A DNA stretch of 64,000 nt, taken from positions 1 through 64,000 of the forward strand of contig RJMB01000024.1 in NCBI GenBank assembly GCA_003725585.1, written 5' to 3'. Position numbers and translations under genes: made by a program. Below are positions 9,477 through 18,682 of the stretch, piece by piece; positions within the stretch are counted from its first letter, which is position 1; each line of letters begins with the position of its first letter. Source of the DNA: Halostreptopolyspora alba (GTDB lineage: Bacteria > Actinomycetota > Actinomycetes > Streptosporangiales > Streptosporangiaceae). The notes beneath the pieces were generated by a model. That model searched no databases. It saw only the letters and a list, made by a program, of their open reading frames with translations, and was not told the origin of the DNA.

Positions 9477-9517
9477 GTATACACCCACCGGCCGGTCACA
9501 CACCCGGGGGGCGGCGG

Positions 9518-10729
9518 TCAGAAGTTCTCCTCCATCGCCGACTCGGGGATCTCCTCACCCTCGCGCATGGCCCCGAACATCTCCTCGGCCCTGGTCTCGT
9601 CCCACAGGACGACCGAACCCACGGTGTCGAGAGTGGGAGTGGAGGCCACCGGGACAGAGGTGGTGGTGGGGTCCTCGCGCATGGCCAGCCCCATCGAAAC
9701 GAGGTGGTGCAGATGGTCGTCCTCGTTCACCTCGAACGTCTGCGTTCCCTCATTGACCAGGGGAACCGAGCGGAACGGGTTCACCAACGTCCCGGTGGCG
9801 GTGGCCTTGTTGATCACCTCGCTGAAGAACTCGCGCTGACGCTTGATCCGGTCGAGGTCGGCGTTGGGGGTCGCGCGGGTGCGGACGTAGCCGAGCGCGG
9901 TGGAACCGTCCATCTCCTGGCATCCGGCCTCGATGTCCAGGTTGGCCTTCGGGTCCTCCATCGCCTCCTCGGGGCACATCTCCACACCCCCCAGAGCGTC
10001 GACGATCTGCACGAAGCCGCCCATGCCGATCTCCACGTAGTGGTCCAAGTGCACGCCACTGGCCTCCTCGAACGTCCGTGCCAGCCGGGCCGGCCCGCCG
10101 TCGAGCGCCTCGGCGAACGCGGCGTTGATCTTGTTCTCGCCGAGTTCGGGGATGTCGACCAGGGAGTCACGCGGCACGCTGATGATGGTGGGCGCGCCGT
10201 CGCCGTCGGGAACGTAGAGCACCATGATCGTGTCGGTCCGCTTGCCCTCGGCGTCCCCGGTGCCCAGCGCCCGCCTCTCCTCTTCGTTGAGGCCCTCGCG
10301 GCTGTCGCTCCCCACGATCAGGTAGGTGGTACCGGGCTGGTCATCGGGCCGGCCCTCGTAGGCGAGCGCCTCGACCCGCTCCAGTCGGGAGTCGGCCCAC
10401 AGGTAGAACACCGAGGGTACGAGGAGCAGCAGAACGACGACGGCGACCAGGATGGTGCGACGTCTCCGGCGCCGCTGTTCGCGTTCGCGGCGTTTCCTGC
10501 CCGACCCGTCGTGGACGCGCGAACGGTTCGACGGCCGGCCTTCGCGCGCGGGTGGCATCCGCCGAGTGGATCCGGCCCCGCCACTGGCTGACCGTCCCTC
10601 GGAGCGGGGCCGGTAGAGACGCTCGATCTCGTCGGGATTCCCGTCGCCCCGGCGAAACACGCCGGTCCGGTTGTGGTCGCCCGCGGACCCACCTGAGCCG
10701 CGACTGTTTCCGTCCGTCCCGTCAACCAT
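9518..10729 (-). CDS. LytR-CpsA-Psr (LCP) family wall-polymer ligase
   Basis: A 403-residue type II membrane protein. A long basic, disordered cytoplasmic N-terminus (~90 residues, ending in a run of arginines) precedes one transmembrane helix at about 91-111. The extracellular LCP domain follows, with 'TYLIVGSDSREGL', 'KRTDTIMVLYVP', 'IISVPRDSLVDIP', 'KINAAFAEAL' and 'DLDRIKRQREFF'. The Arg/Asp residues in these motifs bind the pyrophosphate of the lipid-linked polymer and Mg2+ in known LCP enzymes. LCP proteins transfer teichoic acid or other glycopolymers from undecaprenyl pyrophosphate to peptidoglycan. Stands alone here; a second LCP protein is encoded at 44.8 kb. Confidence 0.92.
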   Translation of the reverse strand: MVDGTDGNSRGSGGSAGDHNRTGVFRRGDGNPDEIERLYRPRSEGRSASGGAGSTRRMPPAREGRPSNRSRVHDGSGRKRREREQRRRRRRTILVAVVVLLLLVPSVFYLWADSRLERVEALAYEGRPDDQPGTTYLIVGSDSREGLNEEERRALGTGDAEGKRTDTIMVLYVPDGDGAPTIISVPRDSLVDIPELGENKINAAFAEALDGGPARLARTFEEASGVHLDHYVEIGMGGFVQIVDALGGVEMCPEEAMEDPKANLDIEAGCQEMDGSTALGYVRTRATPNADLDRIKRQREFFSEVINKATATGTLVNPFRSVPLVNEGTQTFEVNEDDHLHHLVSMGLAMREDPTTTSVPVASTPTLDTVGSVVLWDETRAEEMFGAMREGEEIPESAMEENF

Positions 10730-10867
10730 GGCCTCGCTCGCCCATCTGTCGCTCGCCGGTCCGAATCCGTGCCCCTACCGTTCTGACGCGGCACATCGTA
10801 TGTGGGTTCGGCGCGCGATCGGACGGGAGGTGCGCCGTGTCACCGCCGAACACGCCCTTGTGGGCCG

Positions 10868-12136
10868 TCAGCCCAGACGCTGGGCTCCCTCGGAGGGCAG
10901 CGCCTCCCGGAACCTCGGATCACGCCACCGGCGCCGCGCGAACGCCTCTGATACGGCGTGCCGCACCTGGGCCAGCCGCTCCTCGGCGACCAGCGCGATC
11001 GCGGTGCCCCCGAAACCGCCCCCCGTCATCCGTGCCCCACGCGCACCGGCGCCGACCGCCACGTCCACGGCGAGGTCCAGCTCCGGGCGGGAGACCTCGA
11101 ACTGGTCGCGCAGCGAGAGGTGGGAGGCGCTGAGCACCGGACCGATCTCCGGCAGCGACCCGGCCCGCATCAGCCCAACGGTGGCGTTCACCCGGTGCGT
11201 CTCGGTGACCACGTGCCTGACCCGGCGGGCCAGGACCGGGTCGGGGAGTGTGCCGAGCGCGTCGGCGAGGTCCTCGACGTCGCGCAGTGTGTCGACACCG
11301 AGCAGGCGCGCGGCGCGGGCACAGTCCGCGCTCCGGGCAGCGGGGCCGCGCGTGGGGTCGTTGGGCCGGTGCCGTACCCGGGTGTCGACCAGCAGAAGCC
11401 GCAGCCCGGCCTCATCGAGCGGCAGCGGCATGGTGCGGGCGCCGCCGGTCCGGCAGTCCAGGAACAGGGCGCGCCCCTCGGCACAACGAAGCGAGGCGTT
11501 GTGGTCCATGGTCCCGGTGGGGACTCCGACGAACTCCTTCGCGGCGCGCAGCGCCGTGCGCGCCATCGCGGCACGGTCCCGGGCCAGCTCGTCCAGGCCG
11601 AACACGTCGGCCAGGGCGAGCAGGGTGGCGCACTCCACGGCGGCCGACGACGCCAGTGAGGCGCCGACGGGCAGGTCGGAGTCGAGCAGGATCCGCGCCC
11701 CCGCCGCCGGGTCGAGGTGTCCGTTCTCGCGGGCGGCCCAGAACACACCGGCGACGTGGGCGGCCCAACCGGTCCCCGCGGGGCTGCCGGTGTGGAGGTC
11801 CGAGGTGTGGAACCGGACCACCTCGCCGGGACGTTGCGCGCTGCGTAGCTCCACCGAGCCGGACGCGGCCGGGGTGAGCGCCACGGAAACCCCCCACGGC
11901 AACGCCATGGGCAGTACCAGGCCGCCGTGGTGGTCGGTGTGCTCGCCCATGAGGGGGATCCGCCCCGGTGCGCGCCACACGCCCTCCGGGGGCTCGCCGA
12001 ACGCCTCGGTGAACGCGTCGCTGAGTTCGGCCGTGCGCACGGCCGGGGAGATTGGCCATTCGTCTTCGCGGGAGTCCCGCCGGCGGCCTGGTGCGGCACG
12101 ACGCAGCCGGCCGATCACCCTCCGCAGAACGGTCAT
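10868..12136 (-). CDS. galK: Galactokinase-like GHMP sugar kinase
   Basis: A 422-residue GHMP kinase most like galactokinase, which phosphorylates galactose at C1. The galactokinase signature 'GRIPLMGEHTDHHGG' lies at ~59-72, the ATP loop 'LPVGASLASSAAVE' near 150-165, the catalytic Asp in 'GTMDHNASL', and the third motif 'MTGGGFGGTAIAL' near the C-terminus. The signature deviates: galactokinases have Asn after 'GR[VI]', here it is Pro61, and the tyrosine of 'HTDYN' is His. No galT or galE is adjacent, so the true sugar is uncertain. The N-terminal ~30 residues are basic and may be mis-called; a later start would leave a normal-length enzyme. Confidence 0.8.
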   Translation of the reverse strand: MTVLRRVIGRLRRAAPGRRRDSREDEWPISPAVRTAELSDAFTEAFGEPPEGVWRAPGRIPLMGEHTDHHGGLVLPMALPWGVSVALTPAASGSVELRSAQRPGEVVRFHTSDLHTGSPAGTGWAAHVAGVFWAARENGHLDPAAGARILLDSDLPVGASLASSAAVECATLLALADVFGLDELARDRAAMARTALRAAKEFVGVPTGTMDHNASLRCAEGRALFLDCRTGGARTMPLPLDEAGLRLLLVDTRVRHRPNDPTRGPAARSADCARAARLLGVDTLRDVEDLADALGTLPDPVLARRVRHVVTETHRVNATVGLMRAGSLPEIGPVLSASHLSLRDQFEVSRPELDLAVDVAVGAGARGARMTGGGFGGTAIALVAEERLAQVRHAVSEAFARRRWRDPRFREALPSEGAQRLG

Positions 12137-12486
12137 GAGGCGCCGCCCCCGATCGAGGAGGGCGTCAGCGCAGTGGCACCGGGGTGGACCGACGGAACGG
12201 GGGGTGGTCCCACCGTGACCGGACGGCCGCCCCCGGAGGAGGTGTCGTCGGGGACGGTCGGCTGAGCGGCGGTGCCTCCGCCGGTTGAGCGCGGGGTCCG
12301 TCGATTTCGCACGGGGTCAATCTATAGGGTGCGTCCACGACTTGGCCCTGAGCGTCCGCCCCGGGCGAGGTCGACCGGTGGGAGAGCTGGTGGGTTCGAG
12401 TCGGGCGCGGCGGGCGTGTCGCGCGCGACGTTGGTTGGTTACGCTCGTCGTTCACCGTGCGACAACGAAAGGGCGTACGCAGAGCC

Positions 12487-13626
12487 ATGCGCTCGCTGAC
12501 AGGACAGCTCAGGGACCGGGTGCGGCACTACCGCAACGTCGCCATGGAGAGCTTCTGGGCGGCCCGCCGGCGCCGTCCGGGCTTCGACCACCTCGTGCGC
12601 GCCTACGAACGCTTCTCGGACGAGCGGGGAAACCAGCTCGCGGCCTCGGTCACCTACTTCGCGTTCCTGTCGTTCTTCCCGCTCCTCGCGCTCGCGTTCG
12701 CCGTCGCGGGCTACCTCGCCGAGTTCCACGTGGCGGCGCGCGACTACATGGAGCGGGCCGTCGCCGACGCGCTGCCCGGGATCTCCGGGGAGTTGCCCAT
12801 CGAGGCGATCGCCGAGTCCCGGGTCGGGACGGGGGTCCTGGGAGTTCTCGGGTTGCTCTACGCCGGTCTCGGAGCCGTGTCGTCGCTGCGTCAGGCGCTG
12901 CACGTCATCTGGTTGAAAAGCGTCTCGGAGAGCCCCAACTTCCTCGTGGCCAAACTGGTCGACACGGTCGTCATGGTCGTGCTCGGCACGGCGATGCTGG
13001 TCTCCGTGGCGCTGACCAGCGTGCTGCAGACGGGTACGCGCTGGCTGCTCGGCGGGCTCGGGCTGGACGAGGTGGGTGTGTTGGTCGTGGCGACCAGGCT
13101 GGTGGGTCTGGTCGTGGCCGTCGCCGTGAGCACGCTCGTCTTCTTGGTGCTGTTCTCCCGGCTGTCGGGGAGCGGGCGGCCGTGGCGTCTGCTGTGGCGG
13201 GGGGCGTTGCTGGCGGCGGTGGGTTTCGAGATTCTCAAGGCGCTGGGCGCGACCCTGCTCGCGGGAACGCTCAGCAACCCGGTCTACGCCTCGTTCGCGG
13301 TTCTCGTCGGCCTGCTGGTGTGGATCAACATCGTTATGCGGGTGGTGCTCTTCGCGGCGGCGTGGACCGCGACGTGGCTTCCGGTGGCTCCTCCCTACCC
13401 GGGCGCGGTCCCGATGGCCGTGCCCAGTGGCGACACCGCTGTGTCGGCGGGACCCCCCGTCCCGGCGGGAGAGAACACCCGCCACGGCCCCCGCGCCCAG
13501 CGAGGGCGCGGCGGACTGCCGCGTGCCGCGGTGCTCACCGGTGCCGCCGCCGGCCTGGCGGGGGCGGTGTGGTGGCTGCGTCGGCGTCTTGGGATGACCG
13601 GACGAGACCGGTTCCCCAACGATTAG
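12487..13626 (+). CDS. YihY/BrkB-family membrane protein
   Basis: A 379-residue protein with about six hydrophobic segments. Family features are 'RGNQLAASVTYFAFLSFFPLLAL' early on and a hydrophobic core ending 'YASFAVLVGLLVWINI'. These match the YihY/virulence factor BrkB family (once mis-called RNase BN), whose transport role is still unclear. A ~65-residue Pro/Gly/Arg-rich cytoplasmic tail follows the last helix. I use ATG 12487 (GAAAGGG upstream); the GTG at 12457 would add ten basic residues and lacks a ribosome site. The 350-bp gap upstream (12137-12486) shows no gene. Confidence 0.85.
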   Translation: MRSLTGQLRDRVRHYRNVAMESFWAARRRRPGFDHLVRAYERFSDERGNQLAASVTYFAFLSFFPLLALAFAVAGYLAEFHVAARDYMERAVADALPGISGELPIEAIAESRVGTGVLGVLGLLYAGLGAVSSLRQALHVIWLKSVSESPNFLVAKLVDTVVMVVLGTAMLVSVALTSVLQTGTRWLLGGLGLDEVGVLVVATRLVGLVVAVAVSTLVFLVLFSRLSGSGRPWRLLWRGALLAAVGFEILKALGATLLAGTLSNPVYASFAVLVGLLVWINIVMRVVLFAAAWTATWLPVAPPYPGAVPMAVPSGDTAVSAGPPVPAGENTRHGPRAQRGRGGLPRAAVLTGAAAGLAGAVWWLRRRLGMTGRDRFPND

Positions 13627-14013
13627 AGAGCAACACATTACGTATCGGTCACGTTCGGGTTCGGGCGCGTGATCTTGTGTAGCGTGGCGACATCGGCGGG
13701 AGCCAACCGCCGACGGCGGCCGTGGAAATCCAGCGAAACCTCGGCTCCGGGGCGAATCGCGCGGCGGTGAGGCGCCGAGCGTGTGATGCGGGGATTCTCT
13801 GGTTTTTCTGGCCGTGCGCCCGGTCGTTCCGGGTTCGGCAATCGCGATCCGCTGGATGCGGACCCCCAGCCTCCGCTTTTCAGGGAAAACCTCGCATTGG
13901 TTTCACAACGGTGGGAAACCGGACAGAGAGTGGGCTGCCGTCCCCGTCAGTTCCTCGCTTAAGGTGCCCCAAACGCCGGCGCGCTCGCCGGTACGTCCGC
14001 GCGGAGGGTGAAC
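13627..14013. other. 387-bp intergenic region before the YbdK-type gene
   Basis: Locally less GC-rich than its surroundings (for example around 13795-13810 and 13880-13930), as expected for a promoter region. A 67-codon frame on the minus strand (13638-13841) has no ribosome site or recognised domain and I do not call it. Confidence 0.4.
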
Positions 14014-15240
14014 GTGGCCATGGAATTCAACGCGTCCGATCGCGCCACCATCGGGGTGGAGTGGGAGTTGCAACTCGTCGACGTGCACACGCGGCACCTG
14101 CGCCAGGAGGCGCAACGAGTCCTCGGCGCGCTGCCGGAACTGAGCGGGGCCGCGGCCCCGCCGTTACGTCACGAGCTCATGCAGAGCACGGTCGAGGTCG
14201 TCACCGGTATCTGCGAGACCGTCGAGGAGGTCACCACCGATCTGGCGGGAACCATCGGGCGTCTACAGGAGGTCCTCGAGGCTGACCAGCTCGCTCCGAT
14301 CTGCGCGGGCACGCACCCGCTGGACGACTGGCGTGACCAGGCGCACGCGCCGGTGCAGCGATACGGCGAACTCATCGACCAGCTACAGTGGCTCGCCCGG
14401 CGCATTCTCACGTTCGGCGTGCACGTGCACGTGGGAATCCGCTCGCGGGAAAAGGCGGTCCCGATCGTCAACGCCCTGACGAAGTATCTCCCGCATTTCC
14501 TGGCACTGACCGCGTCGAGCCCCTTCTGGAGTGGCCACGACACCGGTCTTGCATCCAGCAGGTCGATCATATTCGGGGCGCTTCCCACCGCCGGCCCCCC
14601 ACCGCGGCTGAGCGACTGGCCCACCTTCGAGGAATACATGGCGACGCTCCTGCGGGCCGGAACGATCAGTAGTATTAAGGAAGTCTGGTGGGATATCCGC
14701 CCGCACCCGGATTTCGGGACCATCGAGATCCGGATGTTCGACGGAATCCCAACCCTGCGCGAGGTCGGAATGGCCGCCGCACTCGCACAGAGTGTCGTTC
14801 GGCTCTTCGACCAGCAGATCGATCGCGGCTACGGGCTGCCCAGCCCGCCCACCTGGGTCGTCAACGACAACAAGTGGCGGGCGACCCGATACGGGCTGGA
14901 CGCCCGCGTGATCACTGACGAGCACGGCAGTACCGCTCCGCTGCGCGACGACGTGTACGAGCTTCTTCGCGAGCTTGAGCCGGTAGCGCACCGTCTCGGC
15001 TGTGCACGGGATCTGGACGTCGCATGGGAGGTCCTGGACAAGGGGGCCTCCTACGAGCGGCAACGGAAGATCATCGATCAGGGCGGCACGCTCAACGACG
15101 TCGTTGACGCCCTGGCGCTCGAGTTCCGCACCGGGGGGATCGCCCCCCGGGAAACGGATCCCACCTCGGGCTGGACGCGGACGCGGCACGGCGGTAGCGG
15201 AACCGGGACCGGCCGAGAACCGAAGACCACCGAAGAATAG
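14014..15240 (+). CDS. YbdK-type carboxylate-amine ligase (GCS2 family)
   Basis: A 408-residue member of the glutamate-cysteine ligase 2 family. Visible hallmarks are 'TIGVEWELQLVD' at the N-terminus, 'RHELMQSTVEV', 'GVHVHVGI' and 'HPDFGTIEIRMFDG'. E. coli YbdK shows weak gamma-glutamylcysteine ligase activity in vitro; the physiological role in mycothiol-producing actinomycetes is unknown. Three starts are close together: GTG 14008, GTG 14014 and ATG 14020. GGAGGG ends at 14008, so 14014 has the best spacing. It is followed after 11 bases by the M20 amidohydrolase gene, suggesting co-transcription. Confidence 0.87.
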   Translation: MAMEFNASDRATIGVEWELQLVDVHTRHLRQEAQRVLGALPELSGAAAPPLRHELMQSTVEVVTGICETVEEVTTDLAGTIGRLQEVLEADQLAPICAGTHPLDDWRDQAHAPVQRYGELIDQLQWLARRILTFGVHVHVGIRSREKAVPIVNALTKYLPHFLALTASSPFWSGHDTGLASSRSIIFGALPTAGPPPRLSDWPTFEEYMATLLRAGTISSIKEVWWDIRPHPDFGTIEIRMFDGIPTLREVGMAAALAQSVVRLFDQQIDRGYGLPSPPTWVVNDNKWRATRYGLDARVITDEHGSTAPLRDDVYELLRELEPVAHRLGCARDLDVAWEVLDKGASYERQRKIIDQGGTLNDVVDALALEFRTGGIAPRETDPTSGWTRTRHGGSGTGTGREPKTTEE

Positions 15241-15251
15241 GGGGCCCTCTC

Positions 15252-16496
15252 ATGCAGGGGCGTGACCTGCGGGAACAATTGACAGCCTTCCTGGCTCGGC
15301 GGGAGCGCGAGCTGGTCGCGTTCCGGCGCGACCTGCACATGCATCCGGAACTGGCCTTCGCCGAGCACAGGACGACGCAGCGGGTGGCCGAACGGCTGCG
15401 ATCCGCCGGGCTGTCTCCCCAGGTGCTGCCCCAAGGAACTGGGATGACCTGCGAGATCGGCAGTGGTGAGGGTCCCGTGGTGGCGCTGCGGGGCGACATA
15501 GACGCCCTGCCGATCGCTGACGAGAAGAACGTCGACTACCGGTCGACGGTGCCGGGAGCGGCGCACGCCTGCGGGCACGACGTGCACACGACGGTGCTGC
15601 TCGCGACCGGCCTGTTCCTCGCCCAGCAGGAGCGCGCGGGCGCGCTGCCCGGCCGGGTGCGGTTGGTGTTCCAGCCCGCCGAGGAGATGCCGGGGGGCGC
15701 CCGCGAGGTCATCAAGACGGGCGCGGTCGACGACGTGGACCGCATCTTCGCGTTGCACTGCGACCCCCGGCTCACCGTCGGCCAGGTCGGGATGCGCGCC
15801 GGCGCCATCACCGCCGCGTGCGACCAGCTCCTGGTTCGGCTGTCGGGACCGGGGGGTCACACCGCCCGCCCGCACCTGTCGGCCGACCTGGTTTACACGC
15901 TCGGCAAGGTCGTCACCGAGCTTCCCGCCGCCCTGTCTCGACGCGTCGACCCGCGCGCCGGCTTCAGCCTGGTGTGGGGCAGGGTCAGCGCCGGATCCGC
16001 GCCCAACGTGATCCCCGACGACGCTGTCGCCGAGGGGACGGTGCGCTGCCTGGACGACGAGGCGTGGCACACCGCCCCCGATCTGGTGAAGCAACTGGTG
16101 GAGTCGGTCGTGGCGGCCTACGGCGCCACCGCGGAGGTCGACTACCGGCGCGGGGTCCCACCCACCGTCAACGAGGCCGACAGTGTGCGGATCCTGCGTG
16201 AGGCGTGCGCGCGCACACTGGGGCAGGAGGCGGTGGCCAGTACGCCACAGAGCCTCGGCGGTGAGGACTTCGCCTGGTACCTGGAACACGTCCCCGGCGC
16301 GCTCGCCCGGTTGGGGACACACCCGAGCGGGTCGGACGGACCAATGCTCGACCTGCACCGGGGCACCTTCGACGTCGACGAGCGCGCCATCGGCGTGGGC
16401 ACACAGCTCATGGTGGGCATCGCGCTCACGGCACTGCGCGAGAGCGAAGGCACCCACGGTGAGGATCGGATCGAGGGTGACGCCGCGCTCGCCTGA
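15252..16496 (+). CDS. M20-family amidohydrolase (M20D, hippurate-hydrolase-like)
   Basis: A 414-residue metal-dependent amidohydrolase. Metal ligands expected for M20D are visible: '[10 protein letters not shown]', '[10 protein letters not shown]', '[10 protein letters not shown]', '[11 protein letters not shown]' and '[10 protein letters not shown]'. The dimerisation (lid) domain contains '[11 protein letters not shown]'. Such enzymes release amino acids or acyl groups from N-acyl amino acids or related amides; the exact substrate cannot be read from sequence. ATG 15252 has AGGGGG eight bases upstream. It follows the YbdK-type ligase closely, so the pair could make and break a related amide bond, but that is speculation. 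Confidence 0.9.
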   Translation: MQGRDLREQLTAFLARRERELVAFRRDLHMHPELAFAEHRTTQRVAERLRSAGLSPQVLPQGTGMTCEIGSGEGPVVALRGDIDALPIADEKNVDYRSTVPGAAHACGHDVHTTVLLATGLFLAQQERAGALPGRVRLVFQPAEEMPGGAREVIKTGAVDDVDRIFALHCDPRLTVGQVGMRAGAITAACDQLLVRLSGPGGHTARPHLSADLVYTLGKVVTELPAALSRRVDPRAGFSLVWGRVSAGSAPNVIPDDAVAEGTVRCLDDEAWHTAPDLVKQLVESVVAAYGATAEVDYRRGVPPTVNEADSVRILREACARTLGQEAVASTPQSLGGEDFAWYLEHVPGALARLGTHPSGSDGPMLDLHRGTFDVDERAIGVGTQLMVGIALTALRESEGTHGEDRIEGDAALA

Positions 16497-16528
16497 CCCG
16501 TTCTCACCGCGGGTGGCATCCTGAGTGC

Positions 16529-17626
16529 ATGAGCGAGAAGCTGACCGAGGAGCGGATCCGCCAGGTCCCCAAGGTGCTGCTGCACGACCACCTTGACGGC
16601 GGGTTGCGCCCCCAGACCATCGTGGACCTGGCGGAGGAGTCCGGCTACACGGAACTACCCACGACGAACACGGACGAGCTCACCGCCTGGTTCCACGGCG
16701 CCTCCCACACCGGGTCGCTGGAACGGTTCCTGGAGACGTTCGGGCACACCGTCGGGGTGATGCAGACCCGTCAGGCGCTCGTGCGCGTGGCGGCCGAGTG
16801 CGCGGAGGACCTCGCGGCCGACGGCGTCATCTACGCCGAGATCCGCTTCGCTCCCGAGCTGCACCTCGACGGGGGGCTGAGCCTGGACCAGGTGGTCGAG
16901 GCGGTCCTCGAGGGGTTCGGTCAGGGGCGGGACCGCGCCGCCGAACGAGGACACTCGATCCGGGTGGGCACGCTGCTGACGGCGATGCGGCACGCCGCCC
17001 GTTCCCGCGAGATCGCCCAGCTCGCGGTGCGTTACCGCGATGTCGGGGTGCTCGGGTTCGACATCGCCGGGGCCGAGGCCGGATACCCGCCCACCCGGCA
17101 CCTGGACGCCTTCGAGTACCTACGGCGGGAGAACGCCCATTTCACCATCCACGCGGGCGAGGCGTTCGGGCTCCCGTCGATCTGGGAGGCGCTCCAGTGG
17201 TGCGGAGCCGACCGGCTCGGCCACGGTGTGCGGATCGTCGACGACATCGAGGAGTTCGGCGACGGCAAGGTGCACATGGGCCGGCTGGCGAGCTACGTCC
17301 GGGACCAGCGGGTGCCGTTGGAGCTGTGCCCCAGCTCCAACGTGCAGACGGGGGCCGCGTCCTCGATCGAGGAGCACCCCATCGGCCCACTGACCCGTCT
17401 CCGGTTCCGGGTGACGGTCAACACCGACAACCGGTTGCAGAGCGGGACCAGCCTGACCGGGGAGTTCGCCAAGCTCGTCGACGCGTTCGACTACGGCTGG
17501 GACGAGCTGCAGTGGTTCACCGTCAACGCGATGAAGTCGGCGTTCCTGCCCTTCGACGAACGGCTCTCGCTCATCAACGGCCAGATCAAACCCGGATTCG
17601 CGCGGCTGAAATGGGCCTCGGATTGA
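16529..17626 (+). CDS. add: Adenosine deaminase
   Basis: Deaminates adenosine (and deoxyadenosine) to inosine for purine salvage. The 365-residue protein has the zinc-binding 'LHDHLDGG' at ~24-31, '[10 protein letters not shown]' with the catalytic Glu, 'RLGHGVRI' and '[12 protein letters not shown]' with the fourth ligand Asp. The DN rather than DD form is what I would expect for the actinobacterial branch. The purine nucleoside phosphorylase gene 1 kb downstream could take the inosine product further. Its 3' end overlaps the next gene by 16 bases. Confidence 0.95.
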   Translation: MSEKLTEERIRQVPKVLLHDHLDGGLRPQTIVDLAEESGYTELPTTNTDELTAWFHGASHTGSLERFLETFGHTVGVMQTRQALVRVAAECAEDLAADGVIYAEIRFAPELHLDGGLSLDQVVEAVLEGFGQGRDRAAERGHSIRVGTLLTAMRHAARSREIAQLAVRYRDVGVLGFDIAGAEAGYPPTRHLDAFEYLRRENAHFTIHAGEAFGLPSIWEALQWCGADRLGHGVRIVDDIEEFGDGKVHMGRLASYVRDQRVPLELCPSSNVQTGAASSIEEHPIGPLTRLRFRVTVNTDNRLQSGTSLTGEFAKLVDAFDYGWDELQWFTVNAMKSAFLPFDERLSLINGQIKPGFARLKWASD

Positions 17627-18240
17627 AAACCCTCGCCCCGACGGGACCGCGGGTGATGGCCTGGCTGGGGGTGGGGCTGGCCGCCCTGTTGATGGTGGAC
17701 CTCGCCACGAGTGACACCGACGCCGGCCGGCTGGTGCCGGGAGCGGCGCTGCTGTGCGCGGTGGGTGGGGTCTACGTGCTGTGGTTGCGGCCGCGGGTCG
17801 TGGCCACCGAGCACGGGGTGCGCCTGGTCAATCCCATGAGGGAGACGTTCGTGCCGTGGTCGGCGTTCACCTGGGCCGATGTCACCGACGTCGTGCGGGT
17901 GCACGCCGGCGACCGGGTGTTCCGTTCCTGGCCGCTGCGCGAGACCAGCCGCCGGAAGGTGCGCGACAACCTGCGCCGCGCCGGCGGCCATGTCGACCCG
18001 ACCCCAGAGGAGGACCCCCGCACCATGCGGCCCATGGACGCCGCGGCGAAGCGGCTTCGGGAGGAGGCCGAGCGACGCAGGGCGGCGCTGGGGGACGGGA
18101 CCGAGGCGGGCCGGCCCGACGAGCGACCCCGGGAGGGCACGGGGTTTCCCGGCGCCCCCGTGACCCGATGGTCACCCGACTCGGTCGCGGCCCTGGCCGG
18201 GCCTCTCGTGCTGCTCCTGGCGGCTGCGTTACTCGGATGA
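17611..18240 (+). CDS. PH-domain membrane protein (bPH_6-like)
   Basis: A 209-residue protein with two hydrophobic segments at about 15-35 and 43-58, then a bacterial pleckstrin-like domain ('[21 protein letters not shown]'-type strand pattern, ~58-112), a charged helical linker of ~60 residues, and a final hydrophobic segment at about 190-208. The pattern fits the bPH_6-type membrane proteins common next to housekeeping genes in actinobacteria; no biochemical role is known. ATG 17611 overlaps the add gene by 16 bases, implying translational coupling. Alternative starts are TTG 17623 and GTG 17653. Confidence 0.72.
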   Translation: MGLGLKTLAPTGPRVMAWLGVGLAALLMVDLATSDTDAGRLVPGAALLCAVGGVYVLWLRPRVVATEHGVRLVNPMRETFVPWSAFTWADVTDVVRVHAGDRVFRSWPLRETSRRKVRDNLRRAGGHVDPTPEEDPRTMRPMDAAAKRLREEAERRRAALGDGTEAGRPDERPREGTGFPGAPVTRWSPDSVAALAGPLVLLLAAALLG

Positions 18241-18304
18241 GCGGGGGCCGGGGAGGGAACTCGGTGCTCGGTCGTGGGCGGTGGGGCGCGGATGGGCCCT
18301 GGGG

Positions 18305-18347
18305 GTTGACCACGAGTGTCGAACCTGGTTAGGTAAGGCATGCCTAA
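18305..18347 (+). promoter_or_regulatory. Putative DtxR/IdeR-type iron box over a promoter
   Basis: TTAGGTAAGGCATGCCTAA at 18329-18347 matches 15 of 19 bases of the iron-repressor box as I recall it (TTAGGTTAGGCTCACCTAA in Streptomyces DmdR1 targets) and is itself a near-palindrome with a perfect 10-bp core. A -35-like TTGACC at 18305-18310 lies 18 bases upstream of TTAGGT, which could act as a -10, so the box would block a plus-strand promoter when iron is plentiful. No obvious gene follows before the hairpin at 18538. Box identity is inference from consensus. Confidence 0.6.
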
Positions 18348-18537
18348 GGAGTTCGGTGGCTGGTGGCCGGATGCGTGCGCGGACGTCCACGTCACCGGCC
18401 ACCGGGTTCCGCGGGTGAGGCAGTTCAACTGAATATGGGCGCGCCGGCGACCACGAATCGCCACGCGTGGTGGTGGCCGTACGGGACGAATCGCGGGGAT
18501 AGCAGCCCGGGGCCGCCGTGCCGGCGCGCGATCCACA
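18348..18537 (+). other. Possible short iron-regulated transcript, no recognised gene
   Basis: This interval lies between the iron box and a strong hairpin. A 20-codon frame (GTG 18356 to TGA 18418) begins 4 bases after AAGGAG (18346-18351), and another frame runs on from GTG 18363, but neither encodes a recognisable product. It may be a small untranslated RNA, a leader peptide transcript, or simply a 3' region of the purine phosphorylase gene read from the other side. Confidence 0.25.
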
Positions 18538-18580
18538 CGCGGCCCGGGCCGGGGGTTCGCGGGCCCCGGCCCGGGCCGCG
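18538..18580. terminator. Very strong GC hairpin, likely terminator
   Basis: A perfect 17-bp stem made only of G and C (18538-18554 with 18564-18580) and a 9-base loop. It can stop the purine phosphorylase transcript arriving on the minus strand (gene ends at 18683) and any plus-strand transcript starting at the iron box. Confidence 0.75.
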
Positions 18581-18682
18581 TCCCACGGTGGCCGTGCTCG
18601 GCACCTCCCGTTTTCGGCCTCGGGAGCCGTTCGCCACGGGGCGCCGGCCGCGGTCACCGGATATCGCCGAGAGCGCCCTCCC

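Noticed and set aside
12391-12420. GGGTTCGAGTC resembling a tRNA T-arm
   Set aside because: No matching acceptor or anticodon arms around it; no tRNA was found in the window.
13638-13841. 67-codon minus-strand frame between the YihY and YbdK-type genes
   Set aside because: No ribosome site and no recognisable motif; the region looks like a promoter.
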